Shown here one piece after another: positions 1 to 11,500 of a DNA stretch of 64,000 bases. The DNA is from Progne subis subis (lineage: Eukaryota > Chordata > Aves > Passeriformes > Hirundinidae). Location: assembly GCA_022316685.1 (NCBI GenBank), contig JAKJHU010000023.1, positions 9,112,096-9,176,095 on the forward strand, read 5' to 3'. Below the pieces are notes generated by a model. The model searched no databases. It was not told the DNA's origin and saw only the letters and a program-made list of their open reading frames with translations. Each line of letters begins with the position of its first letter. Position 1 is the stretch's first letter. Both the position numbers and the translations under genes were made by a program.

Positions 1-2884
1 AATCAGCATGCTGACATAACACATTTATGATCTAACCACAAGAAAAATAGTCTATGAACAGCCAAAACCAGATAAAGGCTTTCTATATTAAATACAGGAT
101 TTATTTCTCCACACAACAATTTTCTTCCCTTTACATTTTGACTTTTTGCATTCTTTTTCCCAGTTTGTGTTTCAAGTACACTTATTTGTGCTGTGATTCT
201 TCTGATGAATTCAATCTTCTCCATGCTAGTAATTTCAGAGAATTTCAAATTCTTAAATCACTGAATAAAAATCCTGTGACGATTTAAAGTGGTACCGAAC
301 AAACCACAAAGCAAGTGGTTATTACCTGCATACCATTACCTGTATAGAAAAAGGGTGTTAATACTGGGAGAGCAGCTGCCCTAAGGTGAGAGTCATATGA
401 TTAAAATAAGCTACATACATGTTTCAAAGGACTTTTATTTGGAAAATTACTGCTAGCTTGTGTCCTAATATTCCTTCTATGTGCCAGAGACGATGATAAA
501 CATCTTTCAACAGAGAAAGAAAACACACAGCAGAAATAAAATATTCTGTAGCTAGGTTGCAGAAATGGTCAGAATAACTAAAATAAATAATTCTTCACAG
601 GTAAAACTGTTATGTGTGCACACAATTTTTGCCCCTCCCCTCTCCCCTCTTCCCTCTCTCCTCTCCCCTCCTGTATGTGTCTAACCTGTAATTGCATGTG
701 CAATTTTCAGATTTGAAATTGGTGTAACTGTTTTGTGTCTTAAAAAATAACCAGGAAATAATGGCTGTTTGTGCTAGTACATAATGCTGAAAATATTTCT
801 TAAAAATAGGCTTAATCAGATTTGTACAGCTGAGTATGTCAGACATTCATCTATCAACATACGCAGATTTGATTACCTCAGGTGAAATCCCCTACTGGCA
901 TGGAATTTACATTACAGAGTATTTCTGTATTCTGTGGCTGGCATGTGTAATTGTCAGATGGAAATTACTGTGCAGTTTACTGAGGCTAGCCCTAATACCA
1001 CCTACAAAAAGGTGTTTATGCAACACTGAAGGTATCTAATTACATCAGCACTGCATCAAAGTACTCTCTGCATAATATTGCAATTTTAGATTATTTTTTA
1101 ATCTTCCATGATGCCTAAAAAAAGATATTCTAGTCTGTTATTTCCTGAAGCACAATATCATCCGTTATTAATCTGATGCATTTGTTTTCTGCTTATCAAG
1201 AAAAATGTTGCTGTACCACCAATGTCGCTTTCAAATTGGTAAAGCTGAAAAATAGCTGATGGCTATCAACTGCTTTGTCCAAGTTACTCATTACATTTTA
1301 CTTGTTCTTGTGAGAGTAACATTTTCTTGAGGGTCAGTATAACTATTATTTCCAGAATCTCTGCCTATGTGCCAAGATTCAGCGTGTGACCAAAGCAGCT
1401 CCTGTGGCCTTTAGAAACCTGCCCAGCTTTGGACCTGCCACCAGGCCCACAGCAGATACAGTTTTGGGTTTTTTTTTTCCCTTGTGGAAGAACACTATTC
1501 TTAGGTCTGTCAAGGCTCCACCTTGGAGGCTGATCATAGATGGACACTCCAGGTGCTTCTCACACAGGTATCTCTGAGCACAGAGCTCCAGGGGGGACAT
1601 TCTGCAGCACGACCTGGAGCTGTGCTCATCCTCTGGGGGGTTATACTGCTGCTAAAATGCTGTTTCCCATGGTTCCCACTGCTTTGAATGTGGACCCCTG
1701 TCAGGCTACCTTCTCTGCCTTTGTCTCCAAGGGGTTTTGGTCTTTCTGTTCTGGGTGAAGAAAGGTCCTTCCTATTCCCTGCCAGTGCCGCAACTCACAC
1801 TACTCAGTCCCCAAAGGGGTTTCCTGGCCCTGGGATTGCTTGGGTGCCCATCCTTGTCACTCAACTGCCCATATGATGCAAAGACAGGGGGCAGTGTGCA
1901 GTAGAGGCTCCTGGAGGAGATGCTGAGTACCTTTGGGGCCAGGAGTGTGAAGTGTGTGAAGCACTCAGTCTGGAGGAGAGAAGCTTGCTGGCCATGAGCC
2001 CAGGTCAGGAAAAGTGCTTTCATCTAGGTGAGCAGGCATGAGGCTTCCACTGACCCAGCATTATCCTATCCTCACAGAGAAAGGTGTAATTCAGATAAAT
2101 ATTTATTTATACAACAATGGGTGCAGATTAGGATGCTGTTTGGCTTCCCAGGGGGTGAGTAGAATCGAATCACAAGATGAAACACTGTGTGGAAAACATT
2201 GTGCTCATGGCATTCCCACCTGCTTCTGTTGCTCAGTTTACAACCACAACCTCTGCCAGTATTTCTGCCACTTCAAATCACAGTCTATGCTGCAGGAAGC
2301 CAAGTGGCTTTGCCTTTCCAAAACTGTACCTCTTCAGAACCACCCTCAGCAGCCTCAGCTGGCTCTTTTCTTGAGTGCTGGCTCACTGATGAAAATGCAC
2401 CACGGCACTGCCAGTCTCACCCTCCTTTGCAGCTCATGCTGATTTGCCCCACCCCTTCCTCTGTGTTACAATCTTTATAGTCATATTTGGCAGTTATTTG
2501 CCCTGCAACTTAATCACACCTACGATATATCATGTATATTTCCTTTTATTAGCCTGCAATTTGCTGCTGTCTGGCTGTGTCCCAGCAGATGATTTATGCC
2601 CCAGAAATGTTGTTAGCCTTGCTGAGAATTGACATTTCCTACTGTTTTAGCATCAGCTTGTTGAGCTGAATTTCATATGTGCTTTAGCTCATCATCACTC
2701 CTCAGGCTGAGCTGAGCAGCAGTGAAGGTATAGAACTGTATCAGGTACAAGCCTGGAAACACTTCAGTGGGGTCACCTCCAGCCTCACATCTGCAGGGCC
2801 CTCCTATTGCAGGCTGCTCCCTCCTTCTCTCTTCTGTTTGAGCTCAAGGGCTCTTATTTGCACTTTGGAGCCACACAGAGCTCC
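1..2884. other. Unique sequence without a recognisable gene
   Basis: The first 1.35 kb is AT-rich and holds one pyrimidine tract at about 627-673, made of CCCCTCCC-like runs. From about 1370 to 2450 the sequence becomes GC-richer and carries several short overlapping open frames on both strands, the longest 134 codons at 2038-2442. None resembles a protein I know. They overlap each other in different frames and lack exon-like borders, so I treat them as chance frames. No repeat family was recognised here. Confidence 0.6.
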
Positions 2885-2889
2885 CCTGC

Positions 2890-3472
2890 TGGGCTGGCTT
2901 TGGCTGCAGTAATTTTCTTCATAGTAGCTAGTATGGGGCTGTGTTTTAGATTTGCACAGAAAATAGGTTCATTAATACAGAGATGATTTTGTGATTGCTG
3001 AGTGGCATTTGCACAGTCAAGACCTTTTCTGCCCCTCACTCCAACACAGCAGTGAGAGTGCTGGGTGTGCACGAGGAGTTGGGAGAGGACACAGCCAGGA
3101 CAGCTGACCCCAGCTGACCACAGGCCACTGACCCCAAATTTCCCACACCACACAGCATCACGTTCAGCCTAGAGAGCTGGGGGAGGAGGAGGAAGGAGAG
3201 GACATTCAGAGATACAGCATTTGTCTTCCCAAGGCACCCTTATATGTGATGAAGCCCAGCTTTCCTGGAGGTGGCTGAACACCTGCCTGCCCATGGGAAG
3301 TGGTGAATAAATTCCTTGTTTTGCTTTGCTTGTGCAAAACTTTTGCTGTCCTATTAAGCTGTCTTTATCTCAACCTACAAGTTTTCACACTTTCACTGCT
3401 CTGATTTGACCCCCATCCCACTGGGGTGGAGTGGGCAGCTGTGTGGGGTTGAGCTGGGGTTAAACCACAACA
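2890..3472 (+). mobile_element. ERVL-type solo LTR with 5-bp TSD
   Basis: This 583-bp element begins TGGGCTGGCTTTGGCTG and ends TTAAACCACAACA, so it has TG...CA termini. It is flanked by the direct repeat CCTGC at 2885-2889 and 3473-3477. A 5-bp duplication is typical of class III (ERVL-like) avian retroviruses. The interior matches the avian LTR pattern I remember: an early block at 2914-2940 (TTTTCTTCATAGTAGCTAG), a GGACACAGCC..GACAGCTGACCCC block near 3086-3115, and CTGAACACCTGCCTGCCCATGG near 3277. The expected TATA position (near 3160) is mutated. The likely polyadenylation signal has decayed to ATTAAG at 3353-3358. No internal retroviral sequence adjoins it, so it is a solo LTR left by recombination between two LTRs. 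The plus orientation follows from the order of these blocks. Confidence 0.87.
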
Positions 3473-3477
3473 CCTGC

Positions 3478-6400
3478 TCTATTTCTAATTTCTGTGAAAG
3501 CGTTCAGATGTTAGCTTAATACCAAAATTTTAGCTATCAGAAATATTATCGCAGTGCACTGTACATCAGATGGTGAATTTATGGAGGAGCTCTGTCTCAT
3601 AAGATAATCCATACCATGAACTGCTTTCCCAGAGAATTCTCTCCATTAAACCACATATTAGTCCTTTTAATCCATGGATGCTCATACCCTACCACCATGC
3701 CACTGACATTCCTTTAAGGTTTTAGGTTCCAGGCTTGAATGCAAGATACTGCTCTGAAGTTACAAAGTTGTTTCAAGACCTTTCTAGAAGTCATTAGTTT
3801 CAGTGAAGGTTGGGTTTCATATATATCCAAAGAATCTCCTTTGGAATAATTGCAAAGCCTGGATAACCTGAACATACTACAATCAGTAAGAGACACCTTG
3901 GAAAGCACATTGTCCTGGTAGCTGTCAGGTACCCTGCACAATTCAGAGTGCCTCAGCTGGCTTTTCTTGAAATTGGACAGGACATATTTTTATCCTAAGC
4001 CTGTAAAATTTCAGACTAAAACCGCAAACAGTGTAAGAATTGATTATTTTCTCTAAAAGAATGAGAAAATTCAAATTATGATACTTCTCAAGAACAGACA
4101 ATCCATCCTTTTCACCAAAATGTTCAAGTGATTCGTCACCCGAATAAGTTCATATCAGAGATTTTGCTTCTGATTTAGAATAGTAAATTCACCTTTAAAT
4201 CCCAAACTTTTGAATGGAATTAAATGTCTTTATTCAGAGATCGATGAAATGAGATATGTGGGTAGTTTCATAATTCTGTAATGTTGTCCAAATGGGAAAT
4301 TCCACCTTTCAGCTGAAAAGCTTGTCTTCATCACAGCATTTTTCTATGAAAAAATACTATGCACAAATTCAAAAAGGTTTCATCTATGGTATTTTCTTAT
4401 ATAAAGTTAGGATAGGTAAGAGGAACAAATTGCATTTATATTGACTGTGAAACAAATGATCATGTCCAGTCTTGGGATATTTATGTTTGTATTCTATTTC
4501 ATTATATCCAAGTATCATATCTATAAATATATTTGATTACTTTTCTGTCAGAAGGACATTACACTGCAAACCAACATAAAAAACCAAACGAAACCAAACC
4601 CCACCATTATGAAAGATCTTACTAGGGCTACAGCTGTGGAAACATTTTTTTTCCTCATAAATCTGGTAAATAACAAATATGATGCTCAACAAAAACTGTC
4701 ATATTTTCTGATATCATCTAATGTCTACTAAAAAATCTACCCTTCTGTAGGACTCTGTGAAATTACTTTCTGGTTTTCATGTATATTTCCAGACCAAAAA
4801 TGCAGCAACATAAAACAGATGACAGCAGAAGAAGAGTGAATTTCCCAGATATGACTTATTAGGTCTTGATCTTTATAACACAATAAATCTGAGGCCAGAG
4901 GAGAATGGTTTTATTTGACATGTTAATTCCTTTTTATCAGTAAGTCAGTCTATAGACTGGACTAGAACATCTTTGTCATGACCATGGACATGAATAGTAA
5001 AATAGAAATGTATATGTCCCTTCTTATTTCTTTAATAGGTCATAAGTCAACAGAAACACAGACCTGTTCTGTTCCTTGACTCCTCAAAGGTATCAGAGTA
5101 ATCAGTTTTGGCTCCTTTCATCTTCTCAGTGTCTCCCCAGAAACCTTAGAAAACCCCAAACATTTACTTGTATGCACATCCCTTTCATTGCCCCATCTCC
5201 CTTTGGTCAAAATAGAGCCAAGTGTCTGATGTCAGTCCACAAACTTCACAAGTTTTATGAAATCTATTGCATAAGCCATTTCCCATTATATAAGTTTTCA
5301 CTCTCTTGTGGTGTTTTTGCGATTATACTTATTGTACCAGTATTCTGTTGTCAGGTTTCTTATACACTGAAACAAGAGATATTTAGAAAAACAAAAGTTG
5401 TGTCTTAGGGCACATGTTCACATTAGTTGGCCAAAATCTGTAGCAAACCTCTTGTGCTCTTTACAGGCAGTGAGACATGGTATTAGTGCTTAACCCCTGC
5501 CTAGGATGCAGGTGTTGTTTGTTGCTGCTGGTTTCAGAAAATGTCAAGATTAAAACATGACCCAACCTGCTGAGAGCATCAGACTAGTCACTGTTCTGGG
5601 GCTGAGAGAAAAAATTTCCTCATGACCAGACCAGCCTAGGAAGTATTCCTGCCATCAATCCTGAGATCCAGTGTTGTAATTTTAATAGTTATATAATATG
5701 TTGAATAAAATACTAAAATATACCTTATACCACACATAGTTATAGATAGATTTAGTTATAATGGATTAGATGTTGTCCAGTAGCAAACATTCAACCTGAT
5801 TTTGACATTTGTGTTTCAGTCTCTTCTAATCAGCTAGTGATGTGGAGGTAATTTCCCCTCCCTTTTTTTTTTTTTTCCCTTCATTCGCTGCTGAAAGAGA
5901 ATATGCAAGTCTTGTACTCAAATGAACCATATGAGAAACTGAGGAAGAAAATAAAGCTGGGGACCCCAGAAAAAGTGCAGTGAGGTGAGGCACTTCTGTG
6001 CCTCTGATATGTGCAAGACAGCTGGCAAAAATAAGCCATTTGATTCAGTGCTCCTGGACATGTATAAAAACACTACTCTATTGGGACATACCAACATCAA
6101 AGTTAAGGGTGAAATTAAGAAAAATGTCACTAAAATAATATTTAAAAATTATGTTGAAATAAATGTAAAGGTTGTTTTGTTTTTTCCACTTGTCCTTGGT
6201 AGTTTCCTCAGTAACACTGGGAACATTGACTAGGATATATTGAGAGAAACCTGCCAAAGACAGAATTTGGTTTGTTTTTTTGTATTTCCCATAATAATAC
6301 GAAAATATGTTTAAAGTTACTAAAAAGGCATCAGTAAAAACCCATGGAGAGATGAGGTTAAATTTTATAGCTGTTGTGAGAAAATCAAAACAGAACTCCC

Positions 6401-8137
6401 CAGAGTGATTCAAAATATTTCCTGCCTACATAATATGCAAAATATCTCTTGCTCATGAGAAAAAGCAAGAAGCACCCTCCCAAGGTCTCCAGCTCTGACA
6501 GAAGGGTTCTGGTGAACACTTTTCAACTGATCATGTAAATGTCATGGGCAAGAGGAGATGATCTGCGAAAGTCATGGTTTTTACAGTGTGTTTAAGAGCA
6601 TGCTAATTTCCTCTAATTTTCTCTGCTTTGTGTTTGAGGTGGCAGATTTCTTTCAAAGGCAGATATTATTCCAGTCTTTCCACTTGCTACTTGTCTCAGG
6701 CCCCGTGGTTTGTGCCATATTTTCTTAGAAATACAGTGGCCTTCCTCCAAACCAGTTGGGGGAGGCAAAACTCAACTCCAAACACGTTCCTCTGGTGCTA
6801 TTACTCTTTACCTGCGGTGTGAACTGTCATCTTCCCAGGAATTCACTGTGCAGCATTCAAGCTTTCTCCCTTTTCTAGGTTTAGGCAAAAGCAGTACATC
6901 TTTTCCTTACAGGAGTGTAAAAACATAAAAGGAGATGAAGCAGGTAAACTCATCTGTTCCCAATACGTGCTTCTAAGCTCCAGACTTTTCTCCTTGATCC
7001 AGTGTCCCAGATATCTCTGTGAAAGACTGGTACTTGCACCTTCAAGTGTAATGTAGTTTTGACAATGATCTGAGAAACCAAGTGACACCTGTAAGAGGGC
7101 TTTTGTGGGAGGAAAAATTCCCACATAGAGGAAAATCTGTTTTTCAATCTCAAACCCAGCTGTTTCACACATTTTTTTAACCAGATAATTTTTTATCCCG
7201 ATGCTTTTCTCCAGTTCAACTGTTTTCTGGCATTTAAACAACTTGTAAAACAAGCAAGGAGAAAAAACTCTTGCCCATAGCAGTGATCTGTGTTATACTG
7301 AAAAAGAATATGCTGTCTAAAATGAAAATTGCTAGTTAGTGGTCACAGCTCAAGTACTTCTTAGTGGGGAGCATTTGGCATCCTTGTTTAGCTCAGCTGT
7401 ATGTAAACACTAATGCTCTCCTTTCTGCCTTTGTATTCCCTGCAGTGCAGTCAATAACCCATATCATTCTCCCCCATGACTTTTGTTTTCACATCAATCT
7501 GATGCTCAAAAGCAATATGGACCCCAGTTACAGAACCTTCACTGAGAAAAATGAGCAGTGCTGTCATATACTATAAGCTTGCTCAATTAGACAGATCTCA
7601 AACTGTTACAAGCTAGTTAAATCTGGAGAGCTGTCATCCCTGCTTCTGGGATGAAATACGAATTTGATAAAACTGAGGCAGTTAGTGCCCTTCACTTGCT
7701 CTGCATTTTTTTTTTCTCAGTCTTCCTAGGGAATGACTCTGTTGTGATCAAAGAGATTGAAATATTTAATTGGCAAAATTATCACACTGAAATGAAAATA
7801 ACCAATGTTAAACTTTTCAATTCCTTGCAAAATGAGTAGAAAATGAATTTCTATGATCAGAATAGATGTCTCAAAGTGGAGTAGTTCAAGAAATCTTACA
7901 AAAAATTATAGAGGAAAAAATAGGCAAACAGGACTAGATAGCATTCTTTCCCCTATTCTCAGTGAACTCAGATCTGAAAATCCCAAGCTAATCCTTCTAG
8001 GTGCGTATCTCTCCTACACCAGTCTTGTTTCAATGAGAACAAAAGGTTCAAAACATGATGATAAATTCTAAAAAAAGATCAAGAGAAACTAATTGTTGCA
8101 GATTGCATCTTTGATGTTTTCTTTGCCAAGAATTCTG
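3478..8137. other. AT-rich unique sequence
   Basis: No gene, known repeat family or structured RNA was recognised. The stretch has scattered short A or T runs, for example a T run near 5862-5876, and short overlapping open frames of no more than about 136 codons on both strands. None shows a conserved domain, signal peptide plus body, or plausible splice-bounded exon. It looks like ordinary intergenic or intronic bird DNA. Confidence 0.6.
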
Positions 8138-8266
8138 GAATCATAGAATTATAGAATATCCTGAAATGTAAGGGACCCACAAGGATCATGGAGTTCAACT
8201 CCTGACCCTGTGCAGGACAGCATCAAGGATCACACCATGTGCCTGCAAGTGTTGTTCAAATGATTT
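8138..8266 (-). mobile_element. CR1 LINE 3' tail fragment
   Basis: Read on the minus strand, this is the 3' end of a CR1 retrotransposon. It starts with the duplicated GAATCATAGAAT-type terminus, followed by GGGACCCACAAGGATCATGGAG and GGACAGCATCAAGGATCACACC blocks. The fragment is 5'-truncated, as most CR1 copies are. The GGGACCCACAAGGATCAT segment is nearly identical to the tail of the tRNA-derived SINE about 850 bp away, so both probably belong to the CR1-X-like tail group. It appears to be cut by the LTR-like element that starts at 8267. Confidence 0.8.
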
Positions 8267-8797
8267 TGTAAAGCCTGGCCCATTGGGTGGGTTTAGGGGA
8301 AGGTAATTTGATTTACTCTGGGTGGTATATGAGAGAAACAAAAAAAATCTCAGAAGGTTCAATAACAAACTTTTACTTGCAAACTTTAGAACATCCAGAT
8401 AGAATAAGGCAACTGGCAAACTTTCATTTTTTCAAACTTTAAAGCATCCAGACAGAACAAGGCATTTATCAGAGTACTGACTGGCAGGGTCAGGTTTACA
8501 ATATATTTTGAGGAGAAGGTGGTTGGAAAAGAAAGAGAAAGAAAAAGGAGAGAGAGGGGTAGATAGTCATCACCCTAGGATCCACCACGGTCGCATCACC
8601 TTTTAGAAGTGGGGTAGCATCTCACTATCCTTTTATTGGGATCTGGTGGCCTGGGCATTTTCCCCAGGCGCACCTATGTTAATTTCAGCACCAATCTGGC
8701 ACTTCCACTTTACACAGAGCAGAATCTTCAGGGCTTATGGTGTTCCCAAGCAGTCAGCCACCCCTAGGATGTTGTGGTCCTAAACCTCCCTGACACA
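8267..8797 (-). mobile_element. Probable ERV solo LTR with internal 52-bp duplication
   Basis: The stretch starts TGTAAAGCCTGGCCCATTGG and ends CCTGACACA. The flanks are GATTT (8262-8266) and GATTC (8798-8802), an imperfect 5-bp target-site duplication. It interrupts or abuts the CR1 tail fragment on its left. Positions 8365-8416 and 8417-8468 are tandem copies of a roughly 52-bp unit (CAAACTTT...CATCCAGA.AGAA.AAGGCA). A purine-rich tract lies at about 8511-8563. No retroviral internal sequence adjoins it. The minus orientation is a guess from a TTTTATT-like stretch near 8629 and from resemblance to remembered songbird LTRs. It could also be another non-autonomous repeat. Confidence 0.5.
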
Positions 8798-8985
8798 GAT
8801 TCACGCCAACAAAATTAGTAGACTCTTGGACAAATAGGATGAAACTGGGGAGAGTCAGAATTTTCCAAATTTCTAACTTTTCCAAAGTGAAAAATTACTT
8901 ACAAAGGGGAAAAGTCCTTACAAGACTAGTGTGTAAGGAGTCAGTAAAAAGATATGTCGTTTTCTGAAAAGATTTTAACAAGTTA
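8798..8985. other. Short unique spacer between repeats
   Basis: This AT-rich spacer separates the LTR-like element from the SINE. I recognise nothing in it. It might contain the truncated 5' side of the CR1 fragment at 8138, but no match is clear. Confidence 0.4.
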
Positions 8986-9130
8986 GACCCTGAGATTAGC
9001 TCAGCTGGTTGGAGCATGGTGCCGATAACACCAAGGTCATAGGTTCAATCCCTATACAGACCATTCACTTCAGAGCTAGACTTGATGATCCTTGTGGGTC
9101 CCTTCCAACTCAGAATATTCTCTGAAATCA
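8986..9130 (+). mobile_element. tRNA-Ile-derived SINE with CR1-like tail (TguSINE1 type)
   Basis: The head resembles tRNA-Ile. TAGCTCAGCTGG at 8997-9008 fits the polymerase III A box (TRGYNNARNNG) and GGTTCAATCCC at 9042-9052 fits the B box (GGTTCRANNCC). The anticodon-loop region reads TGCCGATAACACC, against TGCTAATAACGCC in tRNA-Ile(AAU). The body is followed directly by a CR1-like 3' end, with GATGATCCTTGTGGGTCCC at about 9084-9102 and a degraded CAGAATATTCTCTGA end. This composite layout is that of the songbird SINE described from zebra finch, whose tail lets CR1 reverse transcriptase copy it. It is not a working tRNA gene: the acceptor stem is mispaired and the tail is fused. No target-site duplication was found. 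Confidence 0.85.
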
Positions 9131-9261
9131 GAAACAGTTCTGTGAAATCTTTCTCACCAAGGATTCTGCGAACGGCTGTAAGGGAAAAGTTTATTTCCAG
9201 ATTAAAAGATTGTTAAAGGACAGGAGTAAAAGGTTAAAAATAAAAATGTGTCAATGGCAAC

Positions 9262-10534
9262 TTCCTTATGAAGTGTTTGAAGAGCCTGCAAGGAGAGGTT
9301 CATGAGCAGAGAGGAGCTGGTGGGGAATGTAGTGCTCCAAGGCAGCCTTGGCTGCGATGACCACTGAGATGGTGGAGTTTGAGATGCCCAGGGCAGTGAG
9401 AAGGGCATGCAGCGAGCTCAGGGCCCTGGACTTCAGGATAGCAGACTCTGGCCTCTTCAGGAACCTACTCAGTAGAATCCCATAGGATAGAACCCTGGAG
9501 GGGAGAGAGGCCCAAGAATGCTTACTGATATCCAAGGATCACCTCCTCCAAGCTCAGAAGTGAGGCATCTGACAAGGAGGAAAGCGGGCAAACCAGTGCC
9601 AGGATGCCTCTGTAGATGGGTGAGGACCTGCTGAGGAAACTCAGAGTGAAAGAGTTGTGGTGCAGTTGCCAGGCTGGAGAGAAGGGATCCAGAGGGAGCT
9701 TGACACACTTGAGAGGAGGGGCAGTGCAAACCTCATGAAGGTCAACAAAGTGAAATACAAGGTCTTGTTTTGCAGCAGCACCAGACGCCTACAGGATTGG
9801 GTGGAGAAGTGATTGAGAGCAGCCCTCTGGAGAAGGACTGGGGGGGCGATGGTTGATAAAGAGCTCAATATAAGCCAGCGGTGTGCACCTGCAGCACAAA
9901 AAGTTTAACCTGTCCTGGGTTGTATCAAAAGGAGTGTGGCTCGCAGGTCAGGCTGGAAGAAAGTTACTCACTCCGGCTACTACAGGTCACAAAGGGGGGG
10001 ATTCTCCCCCTCTACTCTGCTCATGTGAGACCCCACCTGCAGCACTGTGTACAGTTCAGGGGTACCCAGCTTAAGAAGGACATGAAACTGCTGGAGCAAG
10101 TCCAGGCAAGTGCCACAAAGAGGACTGGAGCACCTTTCCTGTGAAGATGGAAAATATTGGGGTTTTTTCAGCCTGGAGAAAAGAAGGTTGTGTGGAGTCT
10201 CATAGCAACCTTCCAGTATCTGAAGAGGCCTACAGGGAAGTCAAAGAGGGATTTTTCATCAGAAACTGGTCATAGGACAAGGAATAATGGGTACAAACTG
10301 GAAGTGGGGAAATTTAGGTTAGATATTAGGAAGAAATTAATTTCACTCCCTACTGTGAGGATGGTGAGAAGCTAGAACAGGTTGCCCAGGGAGGCTGTGG
10401 ATGCCCTAACCCAGGCCATGTTGGAAACATCCTCAAGCAATCTCGTCTAGGGGGAGGTGTCCCCGTCCAAGGCAGGGGGGTTGGGATGAGATGATTTTTG
10501 AAGTTCCTTCCAACCCATAACATTCTGTGATTCC
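9262..10534 (+). mobile_element. CR1 LINE copy with most of reverse transcriptase missing
   Basis: In broken frames the left part encodes the CR1 ORF2 stretch between endonuclease and reverse transcriptase. 'REELVGNV.LQGSLGC.DH' is readable around 9318-9366, with stops and shifts. It continues through the conserved linker (ATATCCAAGGATCACCTCCTC near 9528-9548) to GATGGGTGAGGACCTGCTGAGG near 9616. At about 9640-9670 it jumps to sequence normally about 1.5 kb further on, the C-terminal part with 'ANLMKVNKVKYKVL' (9728-9768). It then reads to 'GILPLYSAHVRPHLQHCVQFRGTQLKKDMKLLEQVQ' (9998-10105). The 3' UTR follows, with CCTGGAGAAAAGAAGG and GGTTGCCCAGGGAGGCTGTGG, ending CATTCTGTGATTCC at 10534. 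The catalytic palm of the reverse transcriptase is absent, so the copy is dead. An internal deletion is less common than plain 5' truncation. Confidence 0.85.
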
Positions 10535-11494
10535 ATCATTATGGAGAAATTGGGTAATAAAATAGAAAATGAAATTCAGTGTTGATAGGTTGCAAAGTAA
10601 AACACATAAGGAAAACCAATTTTCACTATATTTACAAAGTTATGAGCTCAAAATTAGCTGTAATCATTCTTATAGGTGAAGGCAGAAGGTATAAAAGGGC
10701 TAAAAGTAGTTTATACAGCAGCTTATAAGGTGTGAAAATCCACCAGTTCTGATTAAACACACAAATAGCTATGAGCTCAGGACATCCCTAAGTCATGGGT
10801 TATTGAAAGGATGCATGAGTAGGAAAGCACAATCTTTTGTGCTTCTGCCTTTTCTTACATGGTTTGCTAAAGCTTTTGATATTAGCTTTTGATATTTTGA
10901 TACTGACAGGAAAATGGAGTAGCTGGACCTGTACAAATGCTCTTATGCCCAAAACCTCTCCAAAACACAGGGAAAACAAACAAACAAACCCAACATCCCC
11001 CCCCCCCCCAACAAAAAAAACCCACAAAAACAAACAAACAAATAAACCACAAGAAAGAGTACATGGTGTATTGATTTGTGCAACTTTGTCAACAAATTTC
11101 TAGTGTTGTGCTCTGAAGAGGTTACATATGCTGCCAGCATTTATCAAAATAAATAATCTTATTAATACATGCAATCTGACAAATATCAAGGAATGGTTGC
11201 TTCACTGACACTTACAATTCTGCATCAGCTGGCAATCAGGATGCTTGGCAGACAGTTTCTGTGATAATTTTTCCCTATAGTGCAGTAATGAGTTGGATGC
11301 TCAGAATCAATTTCCAGTGGGGCTGAAAGACAAAGTTAATGTTGCAGAAAAGAATAAAAATGGGAACCTTTTAAGTAGATATTCAAGTTCTATTAAGTTC
11401 AGAGGGGGCTTTAAATCCAGTCTGACATTCCTTTTGCATCCATGAACTGTCAGTTCTGGTACAAAGAGACAGTTGCTCTGCTTTGTCACTAATG
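10535..11494. other. Unique sequence with an A/C-rich simple repeat
   Basis: No gene recognised. An A/C-rich tract at about 10971-11048 contains AAAC units and a run of 13 C at 10997-11009. Reverse-strand frames across it are low-complexity and not real proteins. The last bases before 11495 lie outside the LTR target site. Confidence 0.6.
10971..11048. repeat. (AAAC)n / poly-C simple repeat
   Basis: AAAC units flank a 13-C run on both sides. It is an imperfect low-complexity microsatellite with no sign of function. Confidence 0.8.
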
Positions 11495-11500
11495 CTGGAG

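Noticed and set aside
627..673. Pyrimidine tract as a splice acceptor or promoter element
   Set aside because: No following AG-bounded exon or transcription-start context is visible. It is treated as low-complexity sequence.
8990..9056. tRNA-Ile gene
   Set aside because: The acceptor stem is degraded and the sequence is fused to a CR1-like tail, so it is the head of a SINE.
9202..9868. Minus-strand frames of 68-89 codons over 9.2-9.9 kb
   Set aside because: They are antisense to a CR1 copy whose recognisable coding sense is the plus strand.
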